Shown here one piece after another: positions 53,216-62,996 of a DNA stretch of 64,000 nucleotides. The notes below the pieces were generated by a model. It saw only the letters and a list, made by a program, of their open reading frames with translations. It was not told the origin of the DNA and searched no databases. Each line of letters opens with the position of its first letter. The first letter of the stretch is position 1. The DNA is from DATCHW01 sp963806045 (lineage in GTDB: Bacteria; Bacteroidota; Ignavibacteria; Tepidaquicellales; Tepidaquicellaceae). The stretch is taken from assembly GCA_963806045.1 (NCBI GenBank), contig CAWDWP010000015.1, forward strand, positions 124,001-188,000. Direction: 5' to 3'. The position numbers and the translations under genes are program-made.

Positions 53216-53962
53216 ATGAAAAAATTAGTAACAATTATTGTTTTACTTTTTGTAATCTCAGTTACATCAAATGCCCAGAATTTCACATTTCACAGAGTGG
53301 GACCGGCTTTAGTAACTTCGGATACGACAAGTTTTTACCCGGTTGTATTGAAAGGCGTTTTTACCAATACTTCAGCAACAACTCAATCATTTAAATTTAT
53401 CAGGATTGTAAATAATTTACCAGCTAACTGGTCATCACAAATGTGTGTGGGATCAAGCTGCTATCCTTCGTTTATTGATACTTGCCCGCCGGCCATCGGA
53501 GGAGACCCGATACTTTTGAGTCCGGGTGCATCAGATACACTTTTTATAGATGTGTTGGGTACAACTCAGGGATTAGGAATAATTGTTATGAAAGCATTAG
53601 TATTATCTGCCCCTTCACAATTTATTCTGGATACTTTCAAGCTCCAATTAAATTATAGCAACGGTATCAGAAATATTTCCGGTACTGTGAAGGATTATGA
53701 ATTAGGTCAAAACTTCCCAAATCCATTTAACCCAACAACCGTAATCCAGTTTTCACTTTCCAAAAACCAAAAGGTGAGTTTAAAAATTTATAACACACTT
53801 GGCATGGAGGTTGCGAATCTGCTAAACGATGAAAATCTTTCTGCAGGTTCTTATGCATATGATTTTAATGCGGATACTTACAAATTACCTTCAGGAATTT
53901 ATTTCTATAGATTAAGAACTGATAATTTCTCTGATGTAAAGAAAATGATGCTAACGAAATAG
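53216..53962 (+). CDS. Secreted protein with T9SS type A sorting domain
   Basis: A 248-residue protein: signal peptide (about residues 1-20, cleavage after SNA), a beta-rich domain of about 130 residues with four cysteines (SSQMCVGSSCYPSF, DTCPPA), and a C-terminal T9SS sorting domain with NFPNPFNPTTVIQFSL, VSLKIYNTLGMEV, LPSGIYFYRL and the final VKKMMLTK. It should be exported by Sec, then carried over the outer membrane by the type IX system with loss of the C-terminal domain. The N-terminal part is reminiscent of short Ig-like folds. Function unknown. Confidence 0.88.
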   Translation: MKKLVTIIVLLFVISVTSNAQNFTFHRVGPALVTSDTTSFYPVVLKGVFTNTSATTQSFKFIRIVNNLPANWSSQMCVGSSCYPSFIDTCPPAIGGDPILLSPGASDTLFIDVLGTTQGLGIIVMKALVLSAPSQFILDTFKLQLNYSNGIRNISGTVKDYELGQNFPNPFNPTTVIQFSLSKNQKVSLKIYNTLGMEVANLLNDENLSAGSYAYDFNADTYKLPSGIYFYRLRTDNFSDVKKMMLTK

Positions 53963-53971
53963 AAGCCTGAG

Positions 53972-54463
53972 ATGCCTGTCGTCAAGAATAAGGATCTTAA
54001 TATTTTTGAAAAAGCTTATATCCCTCAAATTATTCAGGGTATGATGCTGACATTGAAACAAATGTTCAGACCAAGATTTACGCGGCAATATCCTGAAGAA
54101 AAGTGGGAAGTGCCTTCATCATATAGAGGCAGGCCTGTATTGGTTCAGGAAGAAAATGGAAAAGAAAGATGTGTTGCCTGCGGATTATGTTCAAGAGTTT
54201 GCCCTGCATTAGCAATCGAAGTACAGGCAGCAGAAACAGAAGATGAAAAAGAAAGATACCCGGTAAAATTTGAAATTAATATGGTGAGATGTATATTTTG
54301 CGGATTTTGTGAGGAAGTTTGTCCGGAAGAAGCAATCGTAATGAGTGATGAATATGAACTCGTTTTTAATTCACAGGAAGAAGCAATATTCGGGAAAGAT
54401 AAACTTCTTACTCCTAAAAAGAAACTTGAACCAAGGCTGGAATTTTTAAGGAAATACCGATGA
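53972..54463 (+). CDS. nuoI: NADH-quinone oxidoreductase subunit I (NuoI)-like ferredoxin
   Basis: A 163-residue protein with two [4Fe-4S] motifs, CVACGLCSRVCPALAIEV near residue 65 and CIFCGFCEEVCPEEAIVM near residue 111, and the NuoI-type amphipathic start (QIIQGMMLTLKQMFRPRFTRQYPEE). It passes electrons inside complex I. No other nuo gene is near; it sits between two T9SS cargo genes with gaps of 9 and 1 bases. It may be a second copy, or the complex I genes may be scattered in this genome. Confidence 0.9.
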   Translation: MPVVKNKDLNIFEKAYIPQIIQGMMLTLKQMFRPRFTRQYPEEKWEVPSSYRGRPVLVQEENGKERCVACGLCSRVCPALAIEVQAAETEDEKERYPVKFEINMVRCIFCGFCEEVCPEEAIVMSDEYELVFNSQEEAIFGKDKLLTPKKKLEPRLEFLRKYR

Positions 54464-54464
54464 T

Positions 54465-55130
54465 ATGAAGAATATTTTATTACTTGTTTTAATTACATAT
54501 TTCCTATCTTCAGAATGCTTTTCACAAAGCAGTTCGACTGTTAATATCATTTCAGATTTAAATGCAAAAATAGCAAAAAAGAATATTGTACTGAGCTGGA
54601 AAATAATAAATCCAAAAAATCTTACTGAAATAAAGCTTAAATCTAAAAAATCAGGGACTACTGTCTTTGAACTTGTAAAAGAAATTGATTTCAATAACTA
54701 TTTTGGTAAAGATAAAACAGATTCATCAGAAATATTCAGTTATACATTAAAATACAAACCTGAAGAAAATGGAGTATATAACCTGCAAATAGTGCTCGTT
54801 GACATCAATAACATTGAAGAGAACAGCAGCGAATTGAAAATTGGTTTCTCCGAGATAAATGAATTCAAGCTTTATCAGAACAGTCCAAATCCTTTCAATC
54901 CGAGTACTTCTATCACATATGAATTATTCACACCGACAAAAGTAAACCTGAAAGTTTATAATTTGAGCGGCAAGGAAGTGGATGTTCTTATTGACGAGTT
55001 CCAGTCTCCCGGAATTTATAAAGTCGACTTCAATGCAAGTAAATATGGAAACTTCTCAAGCGGAATTTATTTTTACAAACTGCAAACTAATTCTTCTTCG
55101 GAAATTAAAAAAATGATTTTTACGAAATAA
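54465..55130 (+). CDS. Secreted protein with T9SS type A sorting domain
   Basis: A 221-residue protein with a signal peptide (about residues 1-20, cleavage near CFSQ), a middle domain of about 110 residues that looks fibronectin type III-like (KKNIVLSWKIINPKNLTEI), and a C-terminal sorting domain: LYQNSPNPFNPSTSITYEL, VNLKVYNLSGKEVDVL, FSSGIYFYKL and the final IKKMIFTK. It starts at ATG 54465, one base after the nuoI stop codon, so the two genes are probably co-transcribed. Function unknown. Confidence 0.87.
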   Translation: MKNILLLVLITYFLSSECFSQSSSTVNIISDLNAKIAKKNIVLSWKIINPKNLTEIKLKSKKSGTTVFELVKEIDFNNYFGKDKTDSSEIFSYTLKYKPEENGVYNLQIVLVDINNIEENSSELKIGFSEINEFKLYQNSPNPFNPSTSITYELFTPTKVNLKVYNLSGKEVDVLIDEFQSPGIYKVDFNASKYGNFSSGIYFYKLQTNSSSEIKKMIFTK

Positions 55131-55132
55131 AT

Positions 55133-55628
55133 TTAAGTTATATCTTTTAAATCTTCTTTATTTAATACCACACATTTCCCAAGATTATATTTATCAATTA
55201 TTTTTCCGACTAAATAATCCCTGACAATAATTATAAGATTGAATTTCATTTTTTCCTCGAAAAATTTAATTGATGCTTTTTTCACTGAATCATGAAGACC
55301 CTCATCATTCAATTCAAGTAATCCTGCTTCGTCAATTATCACCCACTCCAGGTTTTCAAAATCAAGAGAATCAAAATAATTATTGGCTTTTATAAATGCA
55401 TCTTTAAAGAATTTATATTTCCCGCATAAAAGAATTTCCTTCTCCGATATTTTCATTCGCTTCCAATTTTATATATTCATAATCAGGGTAAAGGAAAATT
55501 TGTCTTTCAATATTAATAACAGGAGAGATTATACCTGCAGCGTTGTCTTTATTGTGCAGCCATTCAATTAGTCTCGTTGTTTTTCCTGAATGGACTTTCC
55601 CGGTTAATATAAAAATCTGTTTTTTCAA
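55133..55628 (-). CDS. THEP1-like P-loop nucleoside triphosphatase, one frame break
   Basis: A P-loop protein with Walker A LTGKVHSGKTTRLIEWL at the N terminus and Walker B-like WVIIDEAGLLELNDEGL in the second part. The pattern resembles the THEP1/nucleoside-triphosphatase family. The two parts are in different frames; removing one base around 55442-55450 gives one 164-residue protein, close to the family's usual 170-180 residues. The gene converges on the T9SS cargo gene to its left. Substrate unknown. Confidence 0.75.
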
Positions 55629-55680
55629 GAGAGATAATCGAGCAAATAACGAGATTAATATTTAGATTATTTATTATAAC

Positions 55681-55713
55681 TACTCATCCGATGGCTTGAA
55701 GTCATCGGATGAG
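55681..55713. repeat. 33-base palindrome with CTTGAAG centre
   Basis: Arms ACTCATCCGATG and CATCGGATGAGT pair around GCTTGAAGT; inner pairs extend the stem to 16 with one G-T wobble. It lies between the NTPase gene and a T9SS cargo gene (both minus strand). It could end transcription of the cargo gene (TTTTAT follows on the plus side only), but its centre closely matches that of the palindrome at 35767. Confidence 0.8.
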
Positions 55714-55722
55714 TTTTATACT

Positions 55723-57222
55723 CTATTTCACAATCAAAATCTTTTTCGAAGCAGAAAAATTATTGGCAATCATACGAACAAAATAAATTCCGGATGAATA
55801 ATTATTTGATTTGAAACTGACTTCATAATTCCCTGCCTGTAAATTTTTATTCAAAAGCGTTTCCATTAATCTGCCCTGGATATTATAAATTTTCAAAGAT
55901 ACAGAAGCTTCAATAGGAATCTGGAATTTAACAAATGTTTCCGGATTATAAGGATTCGGAAATACATCGAATAATGCATAACCATTCGGAATGACGGTTG
56001 TGTTATTATTTATTGCAGTCGATATTCTCCCGATTCGAGTTTTATATGCTTTTCCGTTAAAACCGGTAGAAGAACCTGTTGAGCCTACAACCCATACATC
56101 GACAGAATCGGCTCCAACATTAACCGTTGCAATTGAAAACATTTCAGCTAATGTATTCACTTCAAGATTCCAGTTTAGACCGGCATTCGAAGTGGAATAT
56201 ATCCATCCTGCTTCCGAATAAACATTTCCTCCGCAGATGAATCCATAATTTCCTGAGAAAAATTTTAATGCACGAACAGGATAATCAAATACATTTAATC
56301 TTGCACTCCAGTTCGCTCCGCCGTCCGTTGTGCTGTGAACCCATCCGGACACAGGCGCTGAAATTTGTCCGCCTCCCGTGAATCCCAGAAGACTGCTATT
56401 ATCTACAAAATCTACACCACCATCGAATACATAATCTGCACTTGGCATACTTACCCAGTTAACTCCGAAATTAGTGCTTTTTGCAAAATGAATTCCTGAC
56501 GCAAATGCATTACCGGTTGGTTGAAAAGCAACTGAGCCTGCAAACCATCCCTGATCAGCATTGACCTGAACATAATGCCACGAGGAAGTATCTTTTCCGC
56601 CAGTGTTGGTATAATAGACTGCACCATTAAATGAAGCAACTGCAATACCTGTATTCTGATTTATGAACCTGATTTTATCAAGCCATCCGACTCCGCTTGT
56701 TGATTGGACAGTTAGAATAATATCAGGTGTCCAGGTATCTCCCCCATTGAATGACCAGCGAATTACACCATCTTTAATATTCCCCTGATTATTGAATCCC
56801 GCAATCACAACCGTATCAGGTGATATGGCACTGACGCCATACCAGTAATAAGGAAAACCAAGATTCATTTTTGAAACCCAGTTCTGTCCGCCGTTAGTTG
56901 TTTTATAAACCGAACCTAATTCTGTCACTATATATCCTGTTGATGTATTCGCAAATGAAACGTCCTTAAATACTTTTCCGGATGCTGTAAAACTCAAATT
57001 CCAGATAAGGCTTTGAGAATTATCTCCCGGTATATTCTCTAATTTCTTTGCTTTATTTGCTGATATATCATTTTGAACTGTGGGGATAAACTGATAAACT
57101 GCTTCGGATTTTTTTAATTGAATTGATTTGCTATTTCCGGAATTTTGAATAACAATATTTTGACTATATAAAAATCCGAAGGGAACAAATAATATTATGA
57201 AGATAAAAGTTTTAATTCTCAT
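55723..57222 (-). CDS. Secreted BNR/YCF48-like protein with T9SS sorting domain
   Basis: A 499-residue protein: signal peptide (about residues 1-20), then a beta-propeller-like region (residues about 60-390) with repeated units such as VYKTTNGGQNWVSKMNL, WSFNGGDTWTP, HSTTDGGANWSARLN and YSTSNAGLNWNLEVN. These are the Asp-box/YCF48 signature found in many Ignavibacteria and Bacteroidota surface proteins. The C terminus is a T9SS sorting domain (DVFPNPYNPETFVKFQI, VSLKIYNIQGRLMETL, SSGIYFVRMIA). Probably attached to or released from the cell surface; ligand unknown. Confidence 0.9.
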   Translation of the reverse strand: MRIKTFIFIILFVPFGFLYSQNIVIQNSGNSKSIQLKKSEAVYQFIPTVQNDISANKAKKLENIPGDNSQSLIWNLSFTASGKVFKDVSFANTSTGYIVTELGSVYKTTNGGQNWVSKMNLGFPYYWYGVSAISPDTVVIAGFNNQGNIKDGVIRWSFNGGDTWTPDIILTVQSTSGVGWLDKIRFINQNTGIAVASFNGAVYYTNTGGKDTSSWHYVQVNADQGWFAGSVAFQPTGNAFASGIHFAKSTNFGVNWVSMPSADYVFDGGVDFVDNSSLLGFTGGGQISAPVSGWVHSTTDGGANWSARLNVFDYPVRALKFFSGNYGFICGGNVYSEAGWIYSTSNAGLNWNLEVNTLAEMFSIATVNVGADSVDVWVVGSTGSSTGFNGKAYKTRIGRISTAINNNTTVIPNGYALFDVFPNPYNPETFVKFQIPIEASVSLKIYNIQGRLMETLLNKNLQAGNYEVSFKSNNYSSGIYFVRMIANNFSASKKILIVK

Positions 57223-57312
57223 ATGACTTTTTTTTGAAATGTATATAGTAATTTAATTAATTTAAGTACAAAAGTAAGGAAAAAGTTCCAATTCAACAAA
57301 ATAACAAGAGAA

Positions 57313-57345
57313 AAAGATTCCATCTTTTGAAAAGATGGAATCTTT
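57313..57345 (-). terminator. Terminator after the acyl-CoA ligase gene
   Basis: Arms AAAGATTCCATCTTTT and AAAAGATGGAATCTTT with a 2-base loop, followed by TTTTT-rich sequence on the minus strand. It begins 12 bases after the ligase stop codon. The arms are A/T-rich on both sides, so it may work in both directions, but no gene ends toward it on the plus strand. Confidence 0.85.
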
Positions 57346-57356
57346 GTAAAACATTT

Positions 57357-60045
57357 TTATATTAATTCCTTTGAAACTTCTACAAGTGAACTTGAAGGGT
57401 CAACTTCAATCTGAAAACCTCTTTTCTCGAAAACTGAAATCATCCTTTTGTTGTCATTAGTGGTCTGTGCAACTATTCTTTTCAATCCCCAGTGTTTTGC
57501 TATATCAAAACAATAATCCGTTATAATACTACCGAGCCCTTTATCCTGCCATTTATCCGAAACAAGTACTGCATATTCAACAGTTTCGTGGTCAGGGTCA
57601 GCTACAAGCCGTCCTACACCAAGCAATTTTTTTTCACCATTTTCAACTGATTCGACAACAATTGCAATTTCCCTGTCATAATCAATAAAGCAATATCTGG
57701 AAGCTGCTTCGTGTGAATCCCAATGGAAGAAATATCTGAATCGGGAATAAATTGTTTCCTTTGAACAGCTTGCCAGCAGGTTTCTCCAGAGAAATTCATC
57801 TTCGGGTTTAATGGGTCTTAGAATGACATTAGAACCGTCTTTCATTTTTATTTCTTTTACATATTCTTCAGGATACGGACTAAGCGCCAGATGTGAATAT
57901 GGCTTTACATCTTTTCCCCGAACATCTTTATCAAGAATTATTCTGGCATCAAGTGCGATACAGTTATCTTTTGTAACGAGGAGTGGATTTATATCAAGTT
58001 CGGATATTTCGGGAAAATCAGCCGCAAGATATGAAAGACGAATCAGGATTTCTAAAAGCTTATCAACTGCCAGTAATGGTCTTCCCCTGTATCCTTTCAT
58101 AAGCGGATATACTTTAAGAGATTCAATCATCTGCATGGCAAGATTCTCATTCAGAGGAGGAAATCCGAGTGTTTTATCGGCAAAAAGTTCTGCACCTGTC
58201 CCTCCCATTCCCGTCATCATAACAGTTCCGAAGACAGGGTCTTTTTTTGTTCCTAAAATTAATTCGAGAGAGTCTTTTTCCCTTATCATTCTCTGCACCG
58301 TTATGCCATCGATTTTCGCATTCGGGTATTTTGATTTCACATTTTTAATAATTTTATCATAAGCATATCTTACCATCGCATCATCTATGATATTCAGCAT
58401 CACTCCTCCTATATCAGATTTATGAGTAATATCCTTTGAATGTATTTTCAGAACTACGGGATATCCTTTCTCCCTTGCAAGCTTAACTGCCTGCTCTGCA
58501 TCCGATGCAATATCAGGAACTGCGGAAGGAATTCCATATGCAGAAATTAATTTTTTAGAGAGTTCTTCTGATAAAATATTTGTATCAGTCGGTAGTGACG
58601 ATAAAAATTCTTTTCTTATTTTTTTCCTGTCTATTGAAAACTGAACGGGAATATCTCTTGGTGTTTCATATAGACTCTTCAGATTTCTTGAATAAGCAAC
58701 CAATGTCATAAAAGCTCTTACTCCATCTTCGGGAGTAGGATAGTTAGGAATTCCGTTGTCATTAAGGATTTTGATTCCTTCTGACATAGACTTGCCGCCC
58801 ATCCAGTTTGCAATAATCGGCTTGGTAGTTTCTTTTGCGAGTTTTGAAATTTCCATTGCTGTTGCTGTCGGGATTCGTCATTGCTTGTGGTGTTAATATT
58901 ACAAGCACTGCATCTGCATTATCATCTTCAAGAACAATCTGAACTGCCTTAGCAATTCTTTTGGACGGAGCATCACCGAGAACATCGACAGGGTTTGCGT
59001 GAGACCAGAATGCGGGAAGAGATTCATTTAGTTTAGTTATTGTATCCTGAGAAAGTTCAGCAAGTTTTCCATTAGCTTCAATGAGTGCATCGGTTGCCAT
59101 CACTCCGGGACCTCCTGCATTTGTAACCACTGCAAGATTTGCTCCTGCTGGAATTTTATGTCTTCCGATAAGTTCAGCGCAGTCAAATATTTCTCCGATA
59201 TCCATCACCCGTGCCAAACCAATTCTTTTAAAAGCAGCATCATATACATCATCTTCAGAAGCCATCGCACCGGTGTGGGAAGATGCCACCTTTGCTGATT
59301 CAGGATACCTTCCTGCTTTATATGCGATAATTGGTTTTGAAGTTGCAAAGGCTCTTGCGGCAGTCATAAATTTTCTCGCCTGAGTTATGGATTCGATGTA
59401 TAATAGAATTGATTCAGTTTTTTCGTCCTCACCGAGATAGTCAATCAAATCTCCGAAATCGATATCCAGCATATTACCAACTGATATGAAATATGAGAAT
59501 CCGATTTTCTTTTCAACTGCCCAATCAAGCACTGATGTGCATAAAGCGCCCGACTGGGAAATAAAAGCAATATTACCTTTTTTAGGCATTCCGGGGGCAA
59601 AGCTGACATTCAAACTGAAATGCGGAGCAATAACTCCAAGACAGTTAGGTCCAAGAATCCTCATACCATCATATTTTTTCATTACAGATTTGACCTCTTC
59701 TTCCAGTTCTTTTCCTTCCTTACCCTCTTCTTTAAATCCTGCTGACATTATTATTATACCCTCAATGCCTGCTTCTCCGCACTGGCGAACCGTCTCCGGC
59801 ACTTCTTTAGCGGCTGTGCAAATCACGGCAAGGTCAGGAGTTTTAGGAAGAGATTTAATATCAGGATAGCATTGAATTCCAAGCACGGCTTCAAACTGCG
59901 GATTGACAGGATACACCACACCGCGGAATCCTCCTCCTACAAGATTATTCAGGACTTTTCCGCTAACGCTGTTCGGATTGATGGTAACGCCTATTACGGC
60001 AATTCTCTTTGGGTTTAATATTTTATCAAGTTTTTGAATACTCAT
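57357..60045 (-). CDS. ADP-forming acyl-CoA synthetase fused to GNAT domain, one frame break
   Basis: A four-part enzyme. From ATG 60045: a CoA-binding domain (RIAVIGVTINPNSVSGKVLNN), two ligase/succinyl-CoA synthetase-like domains with FISQSGALCTSVLDW and the phosphohistidine loop SSHTGAMASED. After the break come the ATP-grasp domain (GYPVVLKIHSKDITHKSDIG, ELDINPLLVT) and a C-terminal GNAT acetyltransferase (VLVSDKWQDKGLGSIITDY). Removing one base near 58866-58873 gives 895 residues, the usual size of the ligase-GNAT (Pat/YfiQ-like) family. Members either make acetate plus ATP from acetyl-CoA or act as protein lysine acetyltransferases; the intact phosphohistidine here favours an active ligase. 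Confidence 0.88.
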
Positions 60046-60312
60046 GATTTTTCATTTTTTTTGGTCATAAAATAATTATCTCGATGGGATAATCTAAATA
60101 AAATTAAATATTCTAAATTGTTTTAAAAAGTTAGAATAAAATCATTTTAAGGTATATTACAGTATAAAATCATAAAAGATTGAGAAATTCGTATAATGTT
60201 ACGCATTATGTAACTTAAAGCGCTAATTTCCGTTATTATTATTAAATATTAAATTGTAATAACATATTAAATCCATTATTTTTATTAATCATTTAAATTA
60301 ATCATAAATTTT
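60046..60312. other. Divergent intergenic region
   Basis: AT-rich 267-base region between the leftward acyl-CoA ligase and rightward peptidase genes; it must hold both promoters. A small inverted repeat, ATAATG-TTACG-CATTAT, lies near 60195-60211 and could be an operator, but nothing supports it beyond symmetry. I see no clear TTG/TAnnTTTG pair and no gene. Confidence 0.5.
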
Positions 60313-62037
60313 ATGAAAACAAGATTAACGAAATTATTTTATTTGCTAACGGTATTTACGTTTGTATTTTCGCTGAATATTTCATTTGCGCAAAAAATAA
60401 ATTATGATACAGTTAAAGCGGGAAAATTTGATTTGGGTAAGATGTGGACATTCGAACATGCTCCAGTTGATTATTTTGCTGAAGCATATAATTTCAGACC
60501 CACACAGGACTGGTTAGACAATGTGAGAATGTCTGCGTTAAAATTTGCAAATTATTGTACTGCATCTTTTATATCCGAAGACGGTTTGGTGATGACAAAT
60601 CATCACTGCGGCAGGGAATCTGTAACCAAAGTTCAAAAAACAGGGGAAGACCTGCATAAAACAGGCTTCATGTCCCCAACTCTTGCAGATGAGAGAAAAG
60701 TTGACAGTTTATGGGTAGAGCAACTTGTAAAAATAACTGATGTAACAAAAGAAGTTCAGGCCGCAATGGATCAGGGCAAGACTGATAATGAAAAAATTGA
60801 GTTGAGGATGAAGAAAATTACTGAGATCGAGACGAAAAATGCAGACGAAACAAAATTCAAATTTGAAGTTGTAACTTTATACAATGGTGCTGAATATATG
60901 CTTTATGAATACAAAATATACAGCGATGTAAGATTAGTATTCGCACCGGAAAATGACCTTGGATTCTTTGGTGGTGATCCTGATAATTTCACTTATCCAA
61001 GATACGACCTTGACTGCACGTTCTTCAGAGTATATGACGAAAGCGGACAGCCTTTAAAAACTAAGAACTATTACAAATGGAGCAAGGGTGGTGCAAAAGA
61101 GGGTGAACCTATTTTTGTAGTCGGCAATCCGGGTTCAACAGAAAGATTAAATACAATGTCACAGCTTGAGTATAAAAGAGACGTTTTACTACCAATATAC
61201 CTTAATTATATTCAGAACCAGCTTGACCAGCTTAAGAAAGAAATAAACGGAGACCCTGAACTACAGAAAAAATATGATGATGATATTTTCAGCCTTATGA
61301 ATTCACAAAAAGCTTTTTTAGGTCAGTTGAAAGGATTAAATGACCCTTATTTAATGGCGAAGAAAAAAGATTTTGAAAAGACTTTGAAATCAAAAGTGGA
61401 CGGAAATTCGAAATGGAAAGAAAAATACGGAAGCGCATGGAGCGAAATTGAGAAATTGCAAGGCGAGAAGAAAGCTGTTTTCTCTTCATTCCCCAATATA
61501 GACAGAGCAAAACTCAGACCTATCAATCAGAAAGAAGCATATTACAAATCTTTGTTAGGAAATCTTGTATATGAAATTTACGGAGTTTCGATTCCACCCG
61601 ATGCAACTTTCACGCTCAGGATTTCTGATGGTGTGATTGCACCATATGACTATAACGGGACAACAGCACCTCCGAAGACAACTTTCTATGGATTGTATGA
61701 CAGATACTATTCTTACGGAAAAAAATATCCCTGGGATTTACCTGAAAGATGGCTGAATCCTCCTCCGGAATTCAGAATGGAAACACCTATGAATTTTGTT
61801 TCAACAAATGATATAATTGGTGGAAATTCCGGCAGTGCCGTTATAAATACAAATGCAGAAGTTGTTGGGTTAGCATTTGACGGTAATATGGAAAGCCTTC
61901 CGGGAGATTATATATTTACAACTGAGTCAAACAGAACTGTATGTGTGGATTCCGAAGGATTGCTTGAAGCTGTAAAAAACATGTTCAAAGCAAAGAGGCT
62001 TGCAGATGAAATGGAAAATGGTAAATTAATGCCATAA
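60313..62037 (+). CDS. S46-family dipeptidyl-peptidase (DPP7-like), short form
   Basis: A 574-residue exported serine peptidase. Signal peptide (about residues 1-26, cleavage after SFA), then the S46 start FDLGKMWTFEHAPVDYF, the catalytic-histidine motif TNHHCGRESV near residue 95, the GGDPDNFTYPRYDLDCTFFR segment carrying the acidic residue near residue 220, and the catalytic serine in GGNSGSAVIN (Ser near 506). The residue 18 after that serine is glycine (AFDGN), the position that is glycine in DPP7 and arginine in DPP11, so hydrophobic rather than acidic P1 preference is inferred. It is about 130 residues shorter than the known enzymes (about 710), mainly in the helical region. It supplies dipeptides from extracellular protein. 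Confidence 0.9.
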   Translation: MKTRLTKLFYLLTVFTFVFSLNISFAQKINYDTVKAGKFDLGKMWTFEHAPVDYFAEAYNFRPTQDWLDNVRMSALKFANYCTASFISEDGLVMTNHHCGRESVTKVQKTGEDLHKTGFMSPTLADERKVDSLWVEQLVKITDVTKEVQAAMDQGKTDNEKIELRMKKITEIETKNADETKFKFEVVTLYNGAEYMLYEYKIYSDVRLVFAPENDLGFFGGDPDNFTYPRYDLDCTFFRVYDESGQPLKTKNYYKWSKGGAKEGEPIFVVGNPGSTERLNTMSQLEYKRDVLLPIYLNYIQNQLDQLKKEINGDPELQKKYDDDIFSLMNSQKAFLGQLKGLNDPYLMAKKKDFEKTLKSKVDGNSKWKEKYGSAWSEIEKLQGEKKAVFSSFPNIDRAKLRPINQKEAYYKSLLGNLVYEIYGVSIPPDATFTLRISDGVIAPYDYNGTTAPPKTTFYGLYDRYYSYGKKYPWDLPERWLNPPPEFRMETPMNFVSTNDIIGGNSGSAVINTNAEVVGLAFDGNMESLPGDYIFTTESNRTVCVDSEGLLEAVKNMFKAKRLADEMENGKLMP

Positions 62038-62053
62038 TAGTAATTTTAATTAA

Positions 62054-62088
62054 ACAGCCGCACAATTAATGCGGCTGTATAAAATTTT
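62054..62088 (+). terminator. Terminator after the S46 peptidase
   Basis: Arms ACAGCCGCA (62054-62062) and TGCGGCTGT (62070-62078) with a 7-base loop, followed by ATAAAATTTT. It begins 16 bases after the stop codon. The stem is strong; the T tract is modest and delayed. Confidence 0.8.
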
Positions 62089-62125
62089 AAATATTTTTTA
62101 TAAATTTAAGGAGTAAAAAAACAGA

Positions 62126-62971
62126 ATGTCAAAAGAGAGAGTATTATCAGATAAAGAATTATGGATGATTATAGCGCGCAGTTCAGTGGGGGTATTTCAC
62201 AGACCTCTGAACTTCGCAGGAGCGAATTTGAAAGGAGCGGATTTACAAGGAGCAAATATTTTAAATGCGGATTTACAAAATTCTAACCTGACCGGAGCGA
62301 ACCTGGAATCTGCAAATCTTACAGGTGTAAATCTTTCCGGAGCAAATTTAACTAAAGCGAACCTTACAAAAGCAAACTTAACAGGTGCAAATCTGACTGG
62401 AACAATCCTTGAGGAAACGAAACTGAATGGGACTGATTTATCAGGAGCAGATTTATCCGGTCATAACCTGCACGGAGCAGACCTGACGGAAGCAAACCTT
62501 GCCGGGGCTAAGCTTGATGAAGCCGATCTTACAGGTGCAAAATTATCCGCTGCAAAATTATGGAAGGCGAAACTCGCTGATGCAAAATTTGCAAATTCCA
62601 ATTTGTCAGGTGCAAACTTACAAGGTGCAAATCTTGCCGGACATAATTTCCGGGGTGTTGATTTATCTAATGCAAAACTGGCCGGGGCGAATTTACAGGG
62701 AACAGACCTTACAGGTGCCAACCTTGCTTATGCAAAAATATGGAAAGCAAATCTTACGGATGCAAACCTGACCGATGCAAATCTTTCGGGAGCCATTCTG
62801 CAAGGATGCGATTTGTCAGGTGCTAACTTCACAAGAGCAAATTTAGCGGAAGCAAATTTATCCGGGGCTAATCTTTCAGGAGCAAATCTCTGGTATGCCG
62901 AAATGACGGATGCGAATCTTGAGAACGCTGTTTTGGATAATGCAATTGGTTATACTCCTAAGAGAAAGTAG
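62126..62971 (+). CDS. Pentapeptide-repeat protein
   Basis: A 281-residue protein. After a 30-residue N-terminal segment (SKERVLSDKELWMIIARSS) nearly the whole chain is built of about 48 A(D/N)LxG-type pentapeptides, such as GANLKGADLQGANI and LSGADLSGHNLHGADL, which fold into a right-handed beta helix resembling DNA in size and charge in some members. There is no signal peptide or membrane helix, so it is probably cytoplasmic. AAGGAG lies 12 bases before the ATG. Known relatives include gyrase-protecting Qnr/MfpA, but most have no known role, and no gyrase link is visible here. Confidence 0.9.
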   Translation: MSKERVLSDKELWMIIARSSVGVFHRPLNFAGANLKGADLQGANILNADLQNSNLTGANLESANLTGVNLSGANLTKANLTKANLTGANLTGTILEETKLNGTDLSGADLSGHNLHGADLTEANLAGAKLDEADLTGAKLSAAKLWKAKLADAKFANSNLSGANLQGANLAGHNFRGVDLSNAKLAGANLQGTDLTGANLAYAKIWKANLTDANLTDANLSGAILQGCDLSGANFTRANLAEANLSGANLSGANLWYAEMTDANLENAVLDNAIGYTPKRK

Positions 62972-62996
62972 ATAATTTCATTTTATCGAATAAGAA

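Noticed and set aside
60195..60211. ATAATG-TTACG-CATTAT inverted repeat as an operator
   Set aside because: Short, AT-rich and unsupported by any regulator nearby; chance occurrence is likely in this base composition.
62200..62940. Regular short DNA periodicity resembling a repeat array or CRISPR
   Set aside because: The 15-base period is the codon image of pentapeptide repeats in one long coding frame; there are no spacers and no cas genes.
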